This document shows positions 1-5,282 of a DNA stretch of 5,282 bases, piece by piece. A program made the translations under genes and the position numbers. This stretch comes from Halomonas sp. Lineage in GTDB: Bacteria; Pseudomonadota; Gammaproteobacteria; Pseudomonadales; Oleiphilaceae. Every line of letters begins with the position of its first letter. Position 1 is the first letter of the stretch. A model generated the notes under the pieces. It saw only the letters and a list, made by a program, of their open reading frames with translations, had not been told where the DNA came from and did not search any database. Where the stretch lies: the NCBI GenBank assembly GCA_007135745.1, contig SLIH01000186.1:1-5282 (forward strand). Reading direction: 5' to 3'.

Positions 1-1428
1 ATCGTTATCCGGCCCCCGAGGTGTGCGGAAATCTGAATCGCTCAGAGGCGATTCATCGTAGCTGACGCCGGTACGCAGCACCAGGTGATCATCGAACTGG
101 TAGCGGGCACCCATGCCGTAGCGCATGGCGTCCTTGAATTCCAGCGGCTGGACCAGGTCTCTGCGACGGACATCATCACCGGATCCGGTCAGATCGCTGC
201 CGCCTCTGCGGTTTTCTGTGATATCACCGCTGCCGTCACCGCCATCCACAGGGATGTCATCGTCCTGAAAGCTGCCGGCGTTGCGGGTCTTATGTTCCAG
301 GCGGATCTCGTTGAATACGCTCCAGTTGATGTAGGAGAGGCTGCCCATCAGGGCGAATCGGTCCGTCAGCTCGTGGTGCACACTCAGGGTGGCCACTTCG
401 GGGAAGGTGATGCGGGAGAATATGTCGCCGGGTGCCGCGCCCCGTTCGTCCACGGCGCTTCGAGCAGCGTCGCGGGCATCCTGTTCGTCAATGCCGGCAC
501 GATCCGCCAATTCCTCAGCCAGTATTCCTTCGATATCGACCTCATCCAGGGTTGGGCGCTTGGTTTGCCCTTCCGCGATATGATTGACCCGGCTGCGATA
601 GTTAAGGCCGACCCGGGTTTGCTCATTAGGTTCCCACAGGATGCCAAAACTGAAGCCGTAGCCGATGCTGTCCATCTCAACCTCGTTGACAACATCAGCG
701 GCATTCACCCGGCTGTCGCCTTCCTCCAGGCGATCCTGCTGCAGGCGGTCGAGGGTTTCGAGCACGTTTTCCGCGATTCCTTCATCCACCGTTACCTGTT
801 CTTCGGCTTCCTTGAGCACCGCTTCGGCGACCAGATAACCGACGTCAATCTTGTTGGTCAGTTCCGCCTCATAGAACTGGATGACCGGGCCGCCGCCAAT
901 GGATAACGTGTCGGTCAGGTTTACGGCGAAGGTGGGATTAATGTTCAGTGTGGTCTGGGAGGTGTCCTCGGCATGGTAGCGCCCCGCCCAGTTCTCCTCG
1001 AACTCGCTGCCGGAACCGAAGGGCGCATAGACGCCGATGCCGACGGCCGTGTCTTCGTTGACCTTATAGCCATAGTAAAGGCTGGGGATCGGGGTGATCT
1101 GTGAGCTGTTGGCGTCGCCAGATCCTGATACCGGGGTCGGATCGAGCCCGTAGCGGTTTTCAATCTTTTCCCGACGCACTTCAACATCGTAATCGATGTC
1201 GGCGTAGAGAGCGGTAAGGCCGCCAACGAACTGTTGGCCTTTGATACGTGTCAGCCCGGCGGGGTTATGGGCGATGGCGGAGGCATCTTCAAGCAGGGTT
1301 GCCGTGCCGGCAAAGCCATGGCTGAGCTCCTTTACCCCGTGCTGGTTGAGCTCAAGGCCGGCGCCCTGGGATTGGGTAGCTGCCAGGGAAAGCAGGCATA
1401 CAGATACAGTGAGTCGTTTCAGGCTCAT
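1..1428 (-). CDS. fadL: FadL-family outer-membrane long-chain fatty acid transporter (3' end off window)
   Basis: This is the N-terminal 476 residues of an outer-membrane beta-barrel that lets long-chain fatty acids cross the outer membrane. The frame is open to the left edge, so the C-terminus is missing. A signal peptide (KR at 4-5, hydrophobic 6-17) is probably cut after residue 22, giving a mature start AGLELNQ that resembles AGFQLNE of E. coli FadL. Family hallmarks follow in order: a hatch segment with FAGTATLLEDAS at 39-50, NPAG at 55-58, WAGRY at 147-151, YRSRVNH at 277-283, FPEVATLSVHHEL at 342-354, and a late-barrel strand ending in PRGPDND at the edge. Three charged insertions (about 196-252, 291-335, 383-425) are noteworthy. 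The ATG at 1428 has a good AGGA Shine-Dalgarno 8 nt upstream. It lies 78 nt downstream of the lipase gene on the same strand, so co-transcription is likely. Family assignment is firm; substrate range is inferred. Confidence 0.93.
   Translation of the reverse strand, partial: MSLKRLTVSVCLLSLAATQSQGAGLELNQHGVKELSHGFAGTATLLEDASAIAHNPAGLTRIKGQQFVGGLTALYADIDYDVEVRREKIENRYGLDPTPVSGSGDANSSQITPIPSLYYGYKVNEDTAVGIGVYAPFGSGSEFEENWAGRYHAEDTSQTTLNINPTFAVNLTDTLSIGGGPVIQFYEAELTNKIDVGYLVAEAVLKEAEEQVTVDEGIAENVLETLDRLQQDRLEEGDSRVNAADVVNEVEMDSIGYGFSFGILWEPNEQTRVGLNYRSRVNHIAEGQTKRPTLDEVDIEGILAEELADRAGIDEQDARDAARSAVDERGAAPGDIFSRITFPEVATLSVHHELTDRFALMGSLSYINWSVFNEIRLEHKTRNAGSFQDDDIPVDGGDGSGDITENRRGGSDLTGSGDDVRRRDLVQPLEFKDAMRYGMGARYQFDDHLVLRTGVSYDESPLSDSDFRTPRGPDND
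34..55. repeat. 8-bp inverted repeat inside fadL
   Basis: TGAATCGC (34-41) and GCGATTCA (48-55) are perfect inverted copies separated by 6 nt, inside the codons for DESPLSDSDF near the visible end of the fadL reading frame. It could form a small hairpin in the mRNA, but it may only reflect repeated Asp/Ser codons. No role is claimed. Confidence 0.4.
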
Positions 1429-1436
1429 GTTGGATT

Positions 1437-1441
1437 TCCTG
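1437..1441 (-). promoter_or_regulatory. Shine-Dalgarno of fadL
   Basis: On the minus strand CAGGA lies here, with AGGA ending 8 nt before the ATG at 1428. This supports that ATG, which is also where a proper signal peptide begins. Confidence 0.75.
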
Positions 1442-1479
1442 TCAGTGAACACAAAGCGGGTAAGCCAAGGTCAGGGGAA

Positions 1480-1500
1480 GGGCCCGGACAGGCCGGGCCC
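1480..1500 (-). promoter_or_regulatory. Intergenic hairpin between lipase gene and fadL
   Basis: GGGCCCGG (1480-1487) and CCGGGCCC (1493-1500) form a perfect 8-bp all-G/C stem with a 5-nt loop, 6 nt after the lipase stop codon and before the fadL Shine-Dalgarno. On the minus-strand transcript the stem is followed by TTCCCCTGACC, not a run of U, so it is not a classic rho-independent terminator. A partial terminator, or a 3' mRNA-stabilising element that sets the lipase:fadL ratio, is more likely. Confidence 0.5.
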
Positions 1501-1506
1501 AGTCGC

Positions 1507-4077
1507 TTATCGGCCTTCGATGAGATCCGGGGCAAGAATGTCCAGGGTTGTTCCACCACTGCCCAGGAAACTTCCCACCTGCTGCTGCATTTCGTGGTGG
1601 GTTTCGTAGTCTGAGTCTGCTTCCCCGAAACCGGCCACCTTGCCGCCTCGGTCATCGAGGTCATCCAGTGTCAGCAGGAAGGAAGCATGGTCGCCGTAGC
1701 GGTAGCTCACCCGCGCCTGAAGGGGCGTGCCTTCATCACCAATGATCAGTCCACCCCCCTGGCCGAGTTCTTCGTCGGACGGTTTGTGCTCAAGTCCGAT
1801 GGCGTCGGCAAGCGGTGTGCTGCCTGCCAGGGGCCAGGTGTCGACGCTGGGTGGCAGCACCAGATCGGCGTCACTGGGCTGGAAGCCGCTGCTGCCGTCA
1901 TTGCCCACGATTTGCGCCATGTAAACCGGACGCTTGCCGTCCACGCCCTGTCCGATTGCCGGCGCATGGTTAAGAGGCTCGACGGAATCAAGGGCTGCCT
2001 GAACCACGGAGAAGAAACGGAAATAATCCTCCTGTCCCTGCTGCAGGCCCGCCTCGGCAAGGCCTTCACTCAACTGGGGGCCTATGGATTCTGAGTTCTC
2101 CAATGTGCGCATGATGCCGCCGGTGGGTGCGAGCATGGTAACGCTGGCGATATGCTCGTCGTAGGTCAGGAAGGGGGCGGCAAGGATGTTGCCCACGGAA
2201 TGGCCAACGTAGTGAATTTCATCGGTGTTGAGTCGGTCATTGAGGGCCGTGTCACTGCAGCCTGTTCCAGCGATCAGGTTGATCAGACCCCAGCCAAGTC
2301 CTCCTTCAACGCAGGTCTCCGCATACAGATCGTCGCGAAGATAATGCGCCAGTGTGACCAGGTCCATAGCCCCCTGACGCATAATGTCACGCTGGGACAG
2401 AGGCGCATCCGGCATCAGAAAGTGTTCACCTGAAGGATCAACTTTGCCGTCCCCATTCAGGTCGAGATAATAGGTACGTTCGTAGACTGTTTTGAACAAG
2501 TTCTCGACACTCGTGATAAAGCTGTCGTCAGCGTCTTCCAGATCTTTCAGCGATTGATTGAGGCTGACAGCGTGCAGCCCAACCAGCGCCGCCTGTGGGT
2601 GGTCCTCGGGCAGGCTCTGAAGGTCCGCGAGATTCATGCCGTGCAGGGGCATGTCGATGGCCAGCGCTGCGAAGCCCTGTTCAGCCAATTCGTCCGCCAC
2701 GGCCAGAACGTTGCTGCGGTTCTGCTGTATGGCGTGCTGGTAGATCACAACCGGGAAGCCGCCGTCAGGAGTCTCCTTGTCCGGCACAGTCAGGATTGCA
2801 GGAACAGTCTGCAATGATTGGAATCGCTGGTCTTCATTTGCGAATTCGTCCAGTGTTGGCACGGGGTAGCCGGCGATGTAGCCATTCGAACGTGCCGCAT
2901 CGGAAGTGCAGGGGAGCGACTCGTCAGAGGTCTCGATGATGGAATCCATCAGATTGATCTCTGGCTCTGGCATGCAGTGCCAGTGATCGGTCAATGCCAG
3001 TGGCTTCTCGGTAACCGTGTCACCTTCGGGTGTGACACCTTCCGGTTCGGGAAGAGCAACGGGTAGCCGCACCGCGCCCGGCCAGACAATTGCCTTCTCC
3101 CCGGGTGTGGTGGGAACTTCTTCACCGGTTGAGTCCACATCCAGGAAGTTAGCCATCTGCAGTTCGCGCTCCCCGAAGACGCCGCCGTCATAGGCAGTTT
3201 TAACTTCGGACAGCACGTTACGCATGTGATCGGCCGTATGCCAGAACGCCACATCTTCACGCTGCGTGGTCACGCCCCAGGCCATCAGCATGTCGTTGCG
3301 GTCAATGCCGATGTCGGCTTCGATCGGGTCGAGCACCAGATTGGTCATGCACTGCAGCATGGCGGCATCGGATCGCTCCAGGTTGGGCTTGCCATCCTCG
3401 GTGCGGCACTGGTCCAGGTCGCCACGCCCTTTGGCGATGGCCCAGGTCAGTGGGCTCGCAATCTCCTGGTTGCTCATATCAACCAGGCCTTCTTCAACCA
3501 CGGCCACGTAGGTGGTGCCGTAGTCCAGGGGGCGTTTGGGGATGATCTTCAGGAGGTGGGATTCCGATCCATCATCGGCTATGCCCTGACGGTATTCGGC
3601 AAGAAAATCCCGGCCTTCCTCCAACTCTTCGGCCACGCCGGTAGGCTCAATTCGCTGGGGGTAGTTTTCCCCCGCGGATTCCATGCGGAAGACACGAACG
3701 TGTTCCCGCAGACTGTCGGCGTCGATCGCCCCGGTGAATTCAAGCCGCCAGGGCTCGATGGTGGAAAACCCATCCAGGCTGTTCAGCGCGCGCACCAGAT
3801 CCGCGGAGCTGGAGTCGTCATCGTTGTCCACGGGCGCATTGAGCGTACCGTCCAGGTCGCTCAGCGCTTCCGCGCCGGCTTCGAAGAGCAGGTTGTTCGG
3901 AAACGGAATAACCTGATTTTCCGGATCGAATGCGACCAGTACATCGGATATCTGACTGCTGGAGTCCTGATCGCCGGAGTCGCCATTGGTACTGGAGCCT
4001 GTCTCAACACACCCCATAACAGCCAGCCCCAGCGTGCCCGCGAGGAGCACTTGGGAAATGGATCCTGAATTTTTCAT
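1507..4077 (-). CDS. VolA/Pla-1-family lipoprotein (lyso)phospholipase / lipase
   Basis: The product is an 856-residue lipoprotein with an alpha/beta-hydrolase domain, matching VolA/Pla-1-type extracellular lipases of marine gammaproteobacteria. The signal peptide ends in LAVMGC, so Cys23 is the lipidation site. Val24 is not an inner-membrane retention signal, and a Ser/Gly/Asp-rich tether runs to about residue 43. A domain resembling the bacterial virulence-factor lipase N-terminal family starts near 46 (VLVAFDPENQVIPFPNN). The hydrolase core begins near 426 (PAILTVP, then VVIYQHAI at 443-450 and DMPLHG at 475-480). The nucleophile is Ser627 in GHSVG. Likely partners are Asp738 (DADLVLP) and His797 (YGDHASF); these two are inferred from position. 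Also visible are DLNGDGKVD at 539-547 (Ca-loop-like) and six cysteines besides Cys23. The ATG at 4077 is preferred over an in-frame TTG at 4098, which would spoil the signal peptide. V. cholerae volA likewise lies next to a fadL gene, implying release of fatty acids for import. Exact substrate is not proven. Confidence 0.9.
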   Translation of the reverse strand: MKNSGSISQVLLAGTLGLAVMGCVETGSSTNGDSGDQDSSSQISDVLVAFDPENQVIPFPNNLLFEAGAEALSDLDGTLNAPVDNDDDSSSADLVRALNSLDGFSTIEPWRLEFTGAIDADSLREHVRVFRMESAGENYPQRIEPTGVAEELEEGRDFLAEYRQGIADDGSESHLLKIIPKRPLDYGTTYVAVVEEGLVDMSNQEIASPLTWAIAKGRGDLDQCRTEDGKPNLERSDAAMLQCMTNLVLDPIEADIGIDRNDMLMAWGVTTQREDVAFWHTADHMRNVLSEVKTAYDGGVFGERELQMANFLDVDSTGEEVPTTPGEKAIVWPGAVRLPVALPEPEGVTPEGDTVTEKPLALTDHWHCMPEPEINLMDSIIETSDESLPCTSDAARSNGYIAGYPVPTLDEFANEDQRFQSLQTVPAILTVPDKETPDGGFPVVIYQHAIQQNRSNVLAVADELAEQGFAALAIDMPLHGMNLADLQSLPEDHPQAALVGLHAVSLNQSLKDLEDADDSFITSVENLFKTVYERTYYLDLNGDGKVDPSGEHFLMPDAPLSQRDIMRQGAMDLVTLAHYLRDDLYAETCVEGGLGWGLINLIAGTGCSDTALNDRLNTDEIHYVGHSVGNILAAPFLTYDEHIASVTMLAPTGGIMRTLENSESIGPQLSEGLAEAGLQQGQEDYFRFFSVVQAALDSVEPLNHAPAIGQGVDGKRPVYMAQIVGNDGSSGFQPSDADLVLPPSVDTWPLAGSTPLADAIGLEHKPSDEELGQGGGLIIGDEGTPLQARVSYRYGDHASFLLTLDDLDDRGGKVAGFGEADSDYETHHEMQQQVGSFLGSGGTTLDILAPDLIEGR

Positions 4078-4080
4078 ATA

Positions 4081-4087
4081 CCCCACC
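4081..4087 (-). promoter_or_regulatory. Weak ribosome binding site of the lipase gene
   Basis: On the minus strand GGTGGGG precedes TAT-ATG. GGTG can pair with the anti-Shine-Dalgarno and lies 6 nt from the ATG at 4077, but there is no AGGAG core. Translation initiation may therefore be weak or influenced by leader structure. Confidence 0.4.
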
Positions 4088-4165
4088 ACTACTAACAAAC
4101 TTCAGTATTGTGAGTGCCATTGTCTACAGCTGAGCGACCCAGATAATGACTCTGGTGGCGTCGAT

Positions 4166-4198
4166 CAATGGCGCCGCAGTCAATTCACGCGGCCATTG
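4166..4198 (-). promoter_or_regulatory. Potential leader hairpin upstream of the lipase gene
   Basis: CAATGGC (4166-4172) and GCCATTG (4192-4198) are inverted copies. On the minus-strand RNA the 7-bp stem can continue with CGC:GCG across a 2-nt bulge, giving about 10 bp around an 11-nt loop. It lies about 90-120 nt upstream of the lipase ATG, in the predicted 5' untranslated leader. It could be an mRNA stabiliser, a regulatory structure or a DNA operator. It does not match a riboswitch I recognise. Confidence 0.4.
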
Positions 4199-4204
4199 GA
4201 ACAT

Positions 4205-4241
4205 CTTGTATTTCAGGGCTCTGTGAAAGTTTGTAAGTCAA
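4205..4241 (-). promoter_or_regulatory. Candidate promoter of the lipase–fadL unit
   Basis: On the minus strand TTGACT (4241-4236) resembles a -35 box, but the best -10-like hexamers downstream, TGAAAT (4215-4210) and TACAAG (4210-4205), lie 20 and 25 nt away, too far for a good sigma-70 promoter. Using TACAAG would put the start near 4197, with the CRP-type site centred about 60 bp upstream. That fits a class I CRP-dependent promoter, which can do without a good -35. The leader would be about 120 nt. This is inference from spacing. Confidence 0.3.
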
Positions 4242-4249
4242 GTTCCGGG

Positions 4250-4265
4250 TGTGACGAGGGTCACA
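4250..4265. promoter_or_regulatory. CRP/Vfr-type binding site
   Basis: TGTGAC-GAGG-GTCACA is a perfect 6-4-6 inverted repeat and matches the CRP consensus TGTGA-N6-TCACA at every conserved base. It lies in the gap between DUF998 and the lipase gene, centred 180 bp upstream of the lipase ATG. E. coli fadL is known to be activated by cAMP-CRP, so control of a lipid-uptake unit by CRP or Vfr fits. The DUF998 gene reads toward the site and ends before it, so the lipase is the natural target. Confidence 0.65.
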
Positions 4266-4354
4266 AAAAGAATGCGAACCTTGTCCCGAAATAGGCGTGT
4301 TTGAGAAAGAAAGGGAACGTTCTGGGTTTGTCTGCGTTTCATGTATTCGCAGGT

Positions 4355-4906
4355 CTACGGAACAACCGCGTGCAGAAAAAATGCAAAAAAAAGAAAAATC
4401 TCCAGAGTGCGCTGAAGATATCCCCGATAACCGGTTGGATCGTTCGGCCCGAGACCGGTGAGGCCAATGAGCGTAACGACGCCGATGGCAAGGGATCCTG
4501 GGGCCTGACCTGTGGCTGCGATCAGGCTGATGCCGCCACCGGCGTACATGATGGCGCCGGTCAGGTTGTGTAATCGATTCGCAAGGCTGCCCCCCAGCGG
4601 AGAACCCGGATCGGCGGGAAAGGCCGCGGCACCCAGATACCCCGTTGCCAATGCCAGACCCAGTGCGGCGACTGCCCAGTTCTGCTCAAGGAAGTGCAGG
4701 ATGGCCGGATAGAGGCAGAGCAGACCCACCGGCAGAAAGAGTGCCAGTCTTACGGTCCACTGGTGCGGCGCATCCCGCGTTGCCAGTTCGCTGATGGTCT
4801 CCCGGTGTGCCTCATAGCCGGGCGTCAGGCGCTGGAAAAGCAGGACGCCCGCCATCAGCCAGAGGGCGGCAAGAACAGTGGTTAGGGTGATCAGTGCATC
4901 CGGCAC
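4355..4906 (-). CDS. DUF998 family integral membrane protein
   Basis: This is a 183-residue inner-membrane protein of unknown function. Family signatures are PGYEAHRETISELA (29-42), just after the first helix, and FPADPGSP (96-103) followed by RLHNLTG (111-117), as in DUF998 proteins. Hydrophobic segments suggest six helices: about 4-24, 52-70, 77-95, 117-132, 138-153 and 168-182. The start is a GTG at 4906 with AGGA 6 nt upstream. The frame stays open to an ATG at 5170, but that 88-residue extension is basic, Pro/Arg-rich and overlaps the divergent dehydrogenase gene, so it was rejected. The last helix is encoded by T-rich DNA including a run of eight T, which would be slippage-prone. It shares strand with the lipase gene 277 nt downstream, but the gap has its own regulatory signals, so they are probably separate units. 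No function is assigned. Confidence 0.82.
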   Translation of the reverse strand: MPDALITLTTVLAALWLMAGVLLFQRLTPGYEAHRETISELATRDAPHQWTVRLALFLPVGLLCLYPAILHFLEQNWAVAALGLALATGYLGAAAFPADPGSPLGGSLANRLHNLTGAIMYAGGGISLIAATGQAPGSLAIGVVTLIGLTGLGPNDPTGYRGYLQRTLEIFLFFAFFLHAVVP

Positions 4907-4912
4907 GGAATA

Positions 4913-4916
4913 TCCT
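4913..4916 (-). promoter_or_regulatory. Shine-Dalgarno of the DUF998 gene
   Basis: Minus-strand AGGA lies 6 nt before the GTG at 4906. It decides the start in favour of GTG over upstream in-frame alternatives. Confidence 0.7.
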
Positions 4917-4979
4917 GGATTGTTTTTGTATCCATAAGCTCTGTAATGGGCCCTGTGTCGTCGTCCCCGCCCTGTAAAG

Positions 4980-5008
4980 AGAATGCTGGATTTCCTTGCC
5001 TGTCTCAA
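4980..5008 (-). promoter_or_regulatory. Weak candidate promoter for the DUF998 gene
   Basis: On the minus strand TTGAGA (5008-5003) matches the -35 consensus at 5 of 6 bases and is followed after exactly 17 nt by CATTCT (4985-4980), which matches the -10 at only 3 of 6. It lies in the 164-nt divergent region (4907-5070), where I found no convincing plus-strand promoter for the dehydrogenase. Confidence 0.2.
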
Positions 5009-5058
5009 TACCATGGGCGATGCAGAATACAGCCGAGGTGGCTGAATCAACCGGATGG

Positions 5059-5065
5059 AAGGAGG
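5059..5065 (+). promoter_or_regulatory. Strong Shine-Dalgarno of the dehydrogenase gene
   Basis: AAGGAGG lies 5 nt before the GTG at 5071, a near-perfect ribosome binding site. It fixes this GTG as the start. Confidence 0.85.
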
Positions 5066-5070
5066 GACTG

Positions 5071-5282
5071 GTGAGAGCCGTATTTCTGGACGCGGAAACT
5101 CTGGGGCACGATGTGGACCTGTCGCCACTGGAATCAGCAGCCCAGTTGCGCTGCTATTCCCGTACGTCACCTGATCAGGTGACGGAGCGCATCAGGGGCG
5201 CGGAAGCGGTGCTGGTGAATAAGGTGGTTCTGGGTGATCAGCATTTTGCTGCCGCACCGAACCTGAAGCTGGTGGTGGTGAC
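5071..5282 (+). CDS. D-2-hydroxyacid dehydrogenase, HprA/glycerate dehydrogenase type (5' part only)
   Basis: The first 70 codons of an NAD(P)-dependent D-2-hydroxyacid dehydrogenase are present and the gene runs off the right edge; family members are usually about 310-330 residues. The N-terminus MRAVFLDAETLGHDVDLSPLE closely resembles hydroxypyruvate reductase/glycerate dehydrogenase N-termini, and AEAVLVNKVVLGDQHF followed by NLKLVVV (64-70) is the substrate-domain pattern that leads into the ATGxNNVD segment of the family. That segment, the NAD-binding Rossmann fold and the catalytic Arg/Glu/His all lie beyond the window. A reaction such as hydroxypyruvate to glycerate is inferred. The GTG start has an AAGGAGG ribosome binding site. 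It is divergent from DUF998 and has no visible tie to the lipid genes. Confidence 0.85.
   Translation, partial: MRAVFLDAETLGHDVDLSPLESAAQLRCYSRTSPDQVTERIRGAEAVLVNKVVLGDQHFAAAPNLKLVVV
5165..5184. repeat. Perfect 20-bp palindrome inside the dehydrogenase gene
   Basis: The half-site CGTCACCTGA is followed directly by its exact reverse complement, centred on GATC at 5173-5176. It spans codons 32-38 (TSPDQVT), about 94 bp after the start codon. It could be an intragenic operator for a dimeric regulator, an mRNA hairpin, or chance. Confidence 0.5.

Noticed and set aside
85..906. Long plus-strand open frame (273 codons) opposite fadL
   Set aside because: It is antisense to the fadL frame, whose signal peptide, hatch and barrel motifs are clear. 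The plus-strand translation shows no recognisable domain.
3226..4068. Long plus-strand open frame (280 codons) opposite the lipase N-terminus
   Set aside because: It lies wholly within the lipase gene on the other strand and shows no family motif. High-GC coding DNA often leaves the antisense frame open.
4078..4098. TTG at 4098 as the lipase start
   Set aside because: It adds MLVVVGY before MKNSGS, disrupting a normal lipoprotein signal peptide. The ATG at 4077 gives the expected 22-residue signal before Cys23.
4085..4110. TACT-N10-AGTA symmetry near the lipase start as a FadR or PsrA operator
   Set aside because: Only four bases per arm match, and it fits neither the FadR consensus nor the PsrA GAAAC/GTTTC pattern.
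4332..4352. CTGCG/CGCAG inverted repeat as the DUF998 terminator
   Set aside because: The stem is only 5 bp with an 11-nt loop, and no U-tract follows on the minus-strand transcript.
4374..4398. A-rich tract as a terminator or AT-rich origin element
   Set aside because: It is the antisense of Phe codons in the last DUF998 helix, before the stop codon, and has no adjoining GC stem.
4907..5170. N-terminal extension of the DUF998 protein to an ATG at 5170
   Set aside because: The extra 88 residues are Arg/Pro-rich and unlike a membrane protein, would overlap the divergent dehydrogenase gene by 100 nt, and the GTG at 4906 has its own Shine-Dalgarno and begins the family-like sequence.

Overview
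The window looks like ordinary chromosome from a marine or halophilic gammaproteobacterium of the Marinobacter/Vibrio/Alteromonas kind. This is inferred from moderately high G+C, acidic secreted proteins, a VolA/Pla-1-type lipase next to a FadL-type porin, and a canonical CRP/Vfr-type site. The exact genus cannot be fixed from the sequence alone. No insertion sequence, phage gene, CRISPR array, tRNA or rRNA is visible.

Layout. The minus strand carries most of the content. From right to left it holds a six-helix DUF998 membrane protein (4906 to 4355), a 277-nt regulatory gap (4354 to 4078), an 856-residue lipoprotein lipase of the VolA/Pla-1 family (4077 to 1507), a 78-nt gap with a perfect 8-bp GC hairpin, and a FadL-type outer-membrane fatty-acid channel that starts at 1428 and runs off the left edge (476 residues visible). 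On the plus strand, divergent from DUF998, the first 70 codons of a D-2-hydroxyacid dehydrogenase (HprA / glycerate dehydrogenase type) start at 5071 and run off the right edge. Both edge genes are open-ended.

How the genes work together. Lipase plus FadL is a lipid-scavenging pair: a lipase anchored at the outer membrane releases fatty acids from (lyso)phospholipids, and the adjacent channel imports them for beta-oxidation. The same pairing (volA next to fadL) is known from Vibrio cholerae. The 277-nt leader region holds a perfect CRP-type inverted repeat about 60 bp upstream of a plausible -10 hexamer, and a strong potential hairpin in the predicted 5' UTR. This suggests cAMP-CRP control of the pair under carbon limitation. 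The DUF998 gene and the dehydrogenase share a 164-nt divergent intergenic region, and no functional link to the lipid pair is evident.

Points most worth a second look: three long charged insertions in the FadL barrel that by topology all fall on the extracellular face beside a surface-type lipase; the CRP site; the lipase–fadL intergenic hairpin; an EF-hand-like DxNxDGxxD loop in the lipase; and a perfect 20-bp palindrome inside the start of the dehydrogenase gene. I found no clearly new system. The window is best read as a variant of a known lipid-acquisition module.
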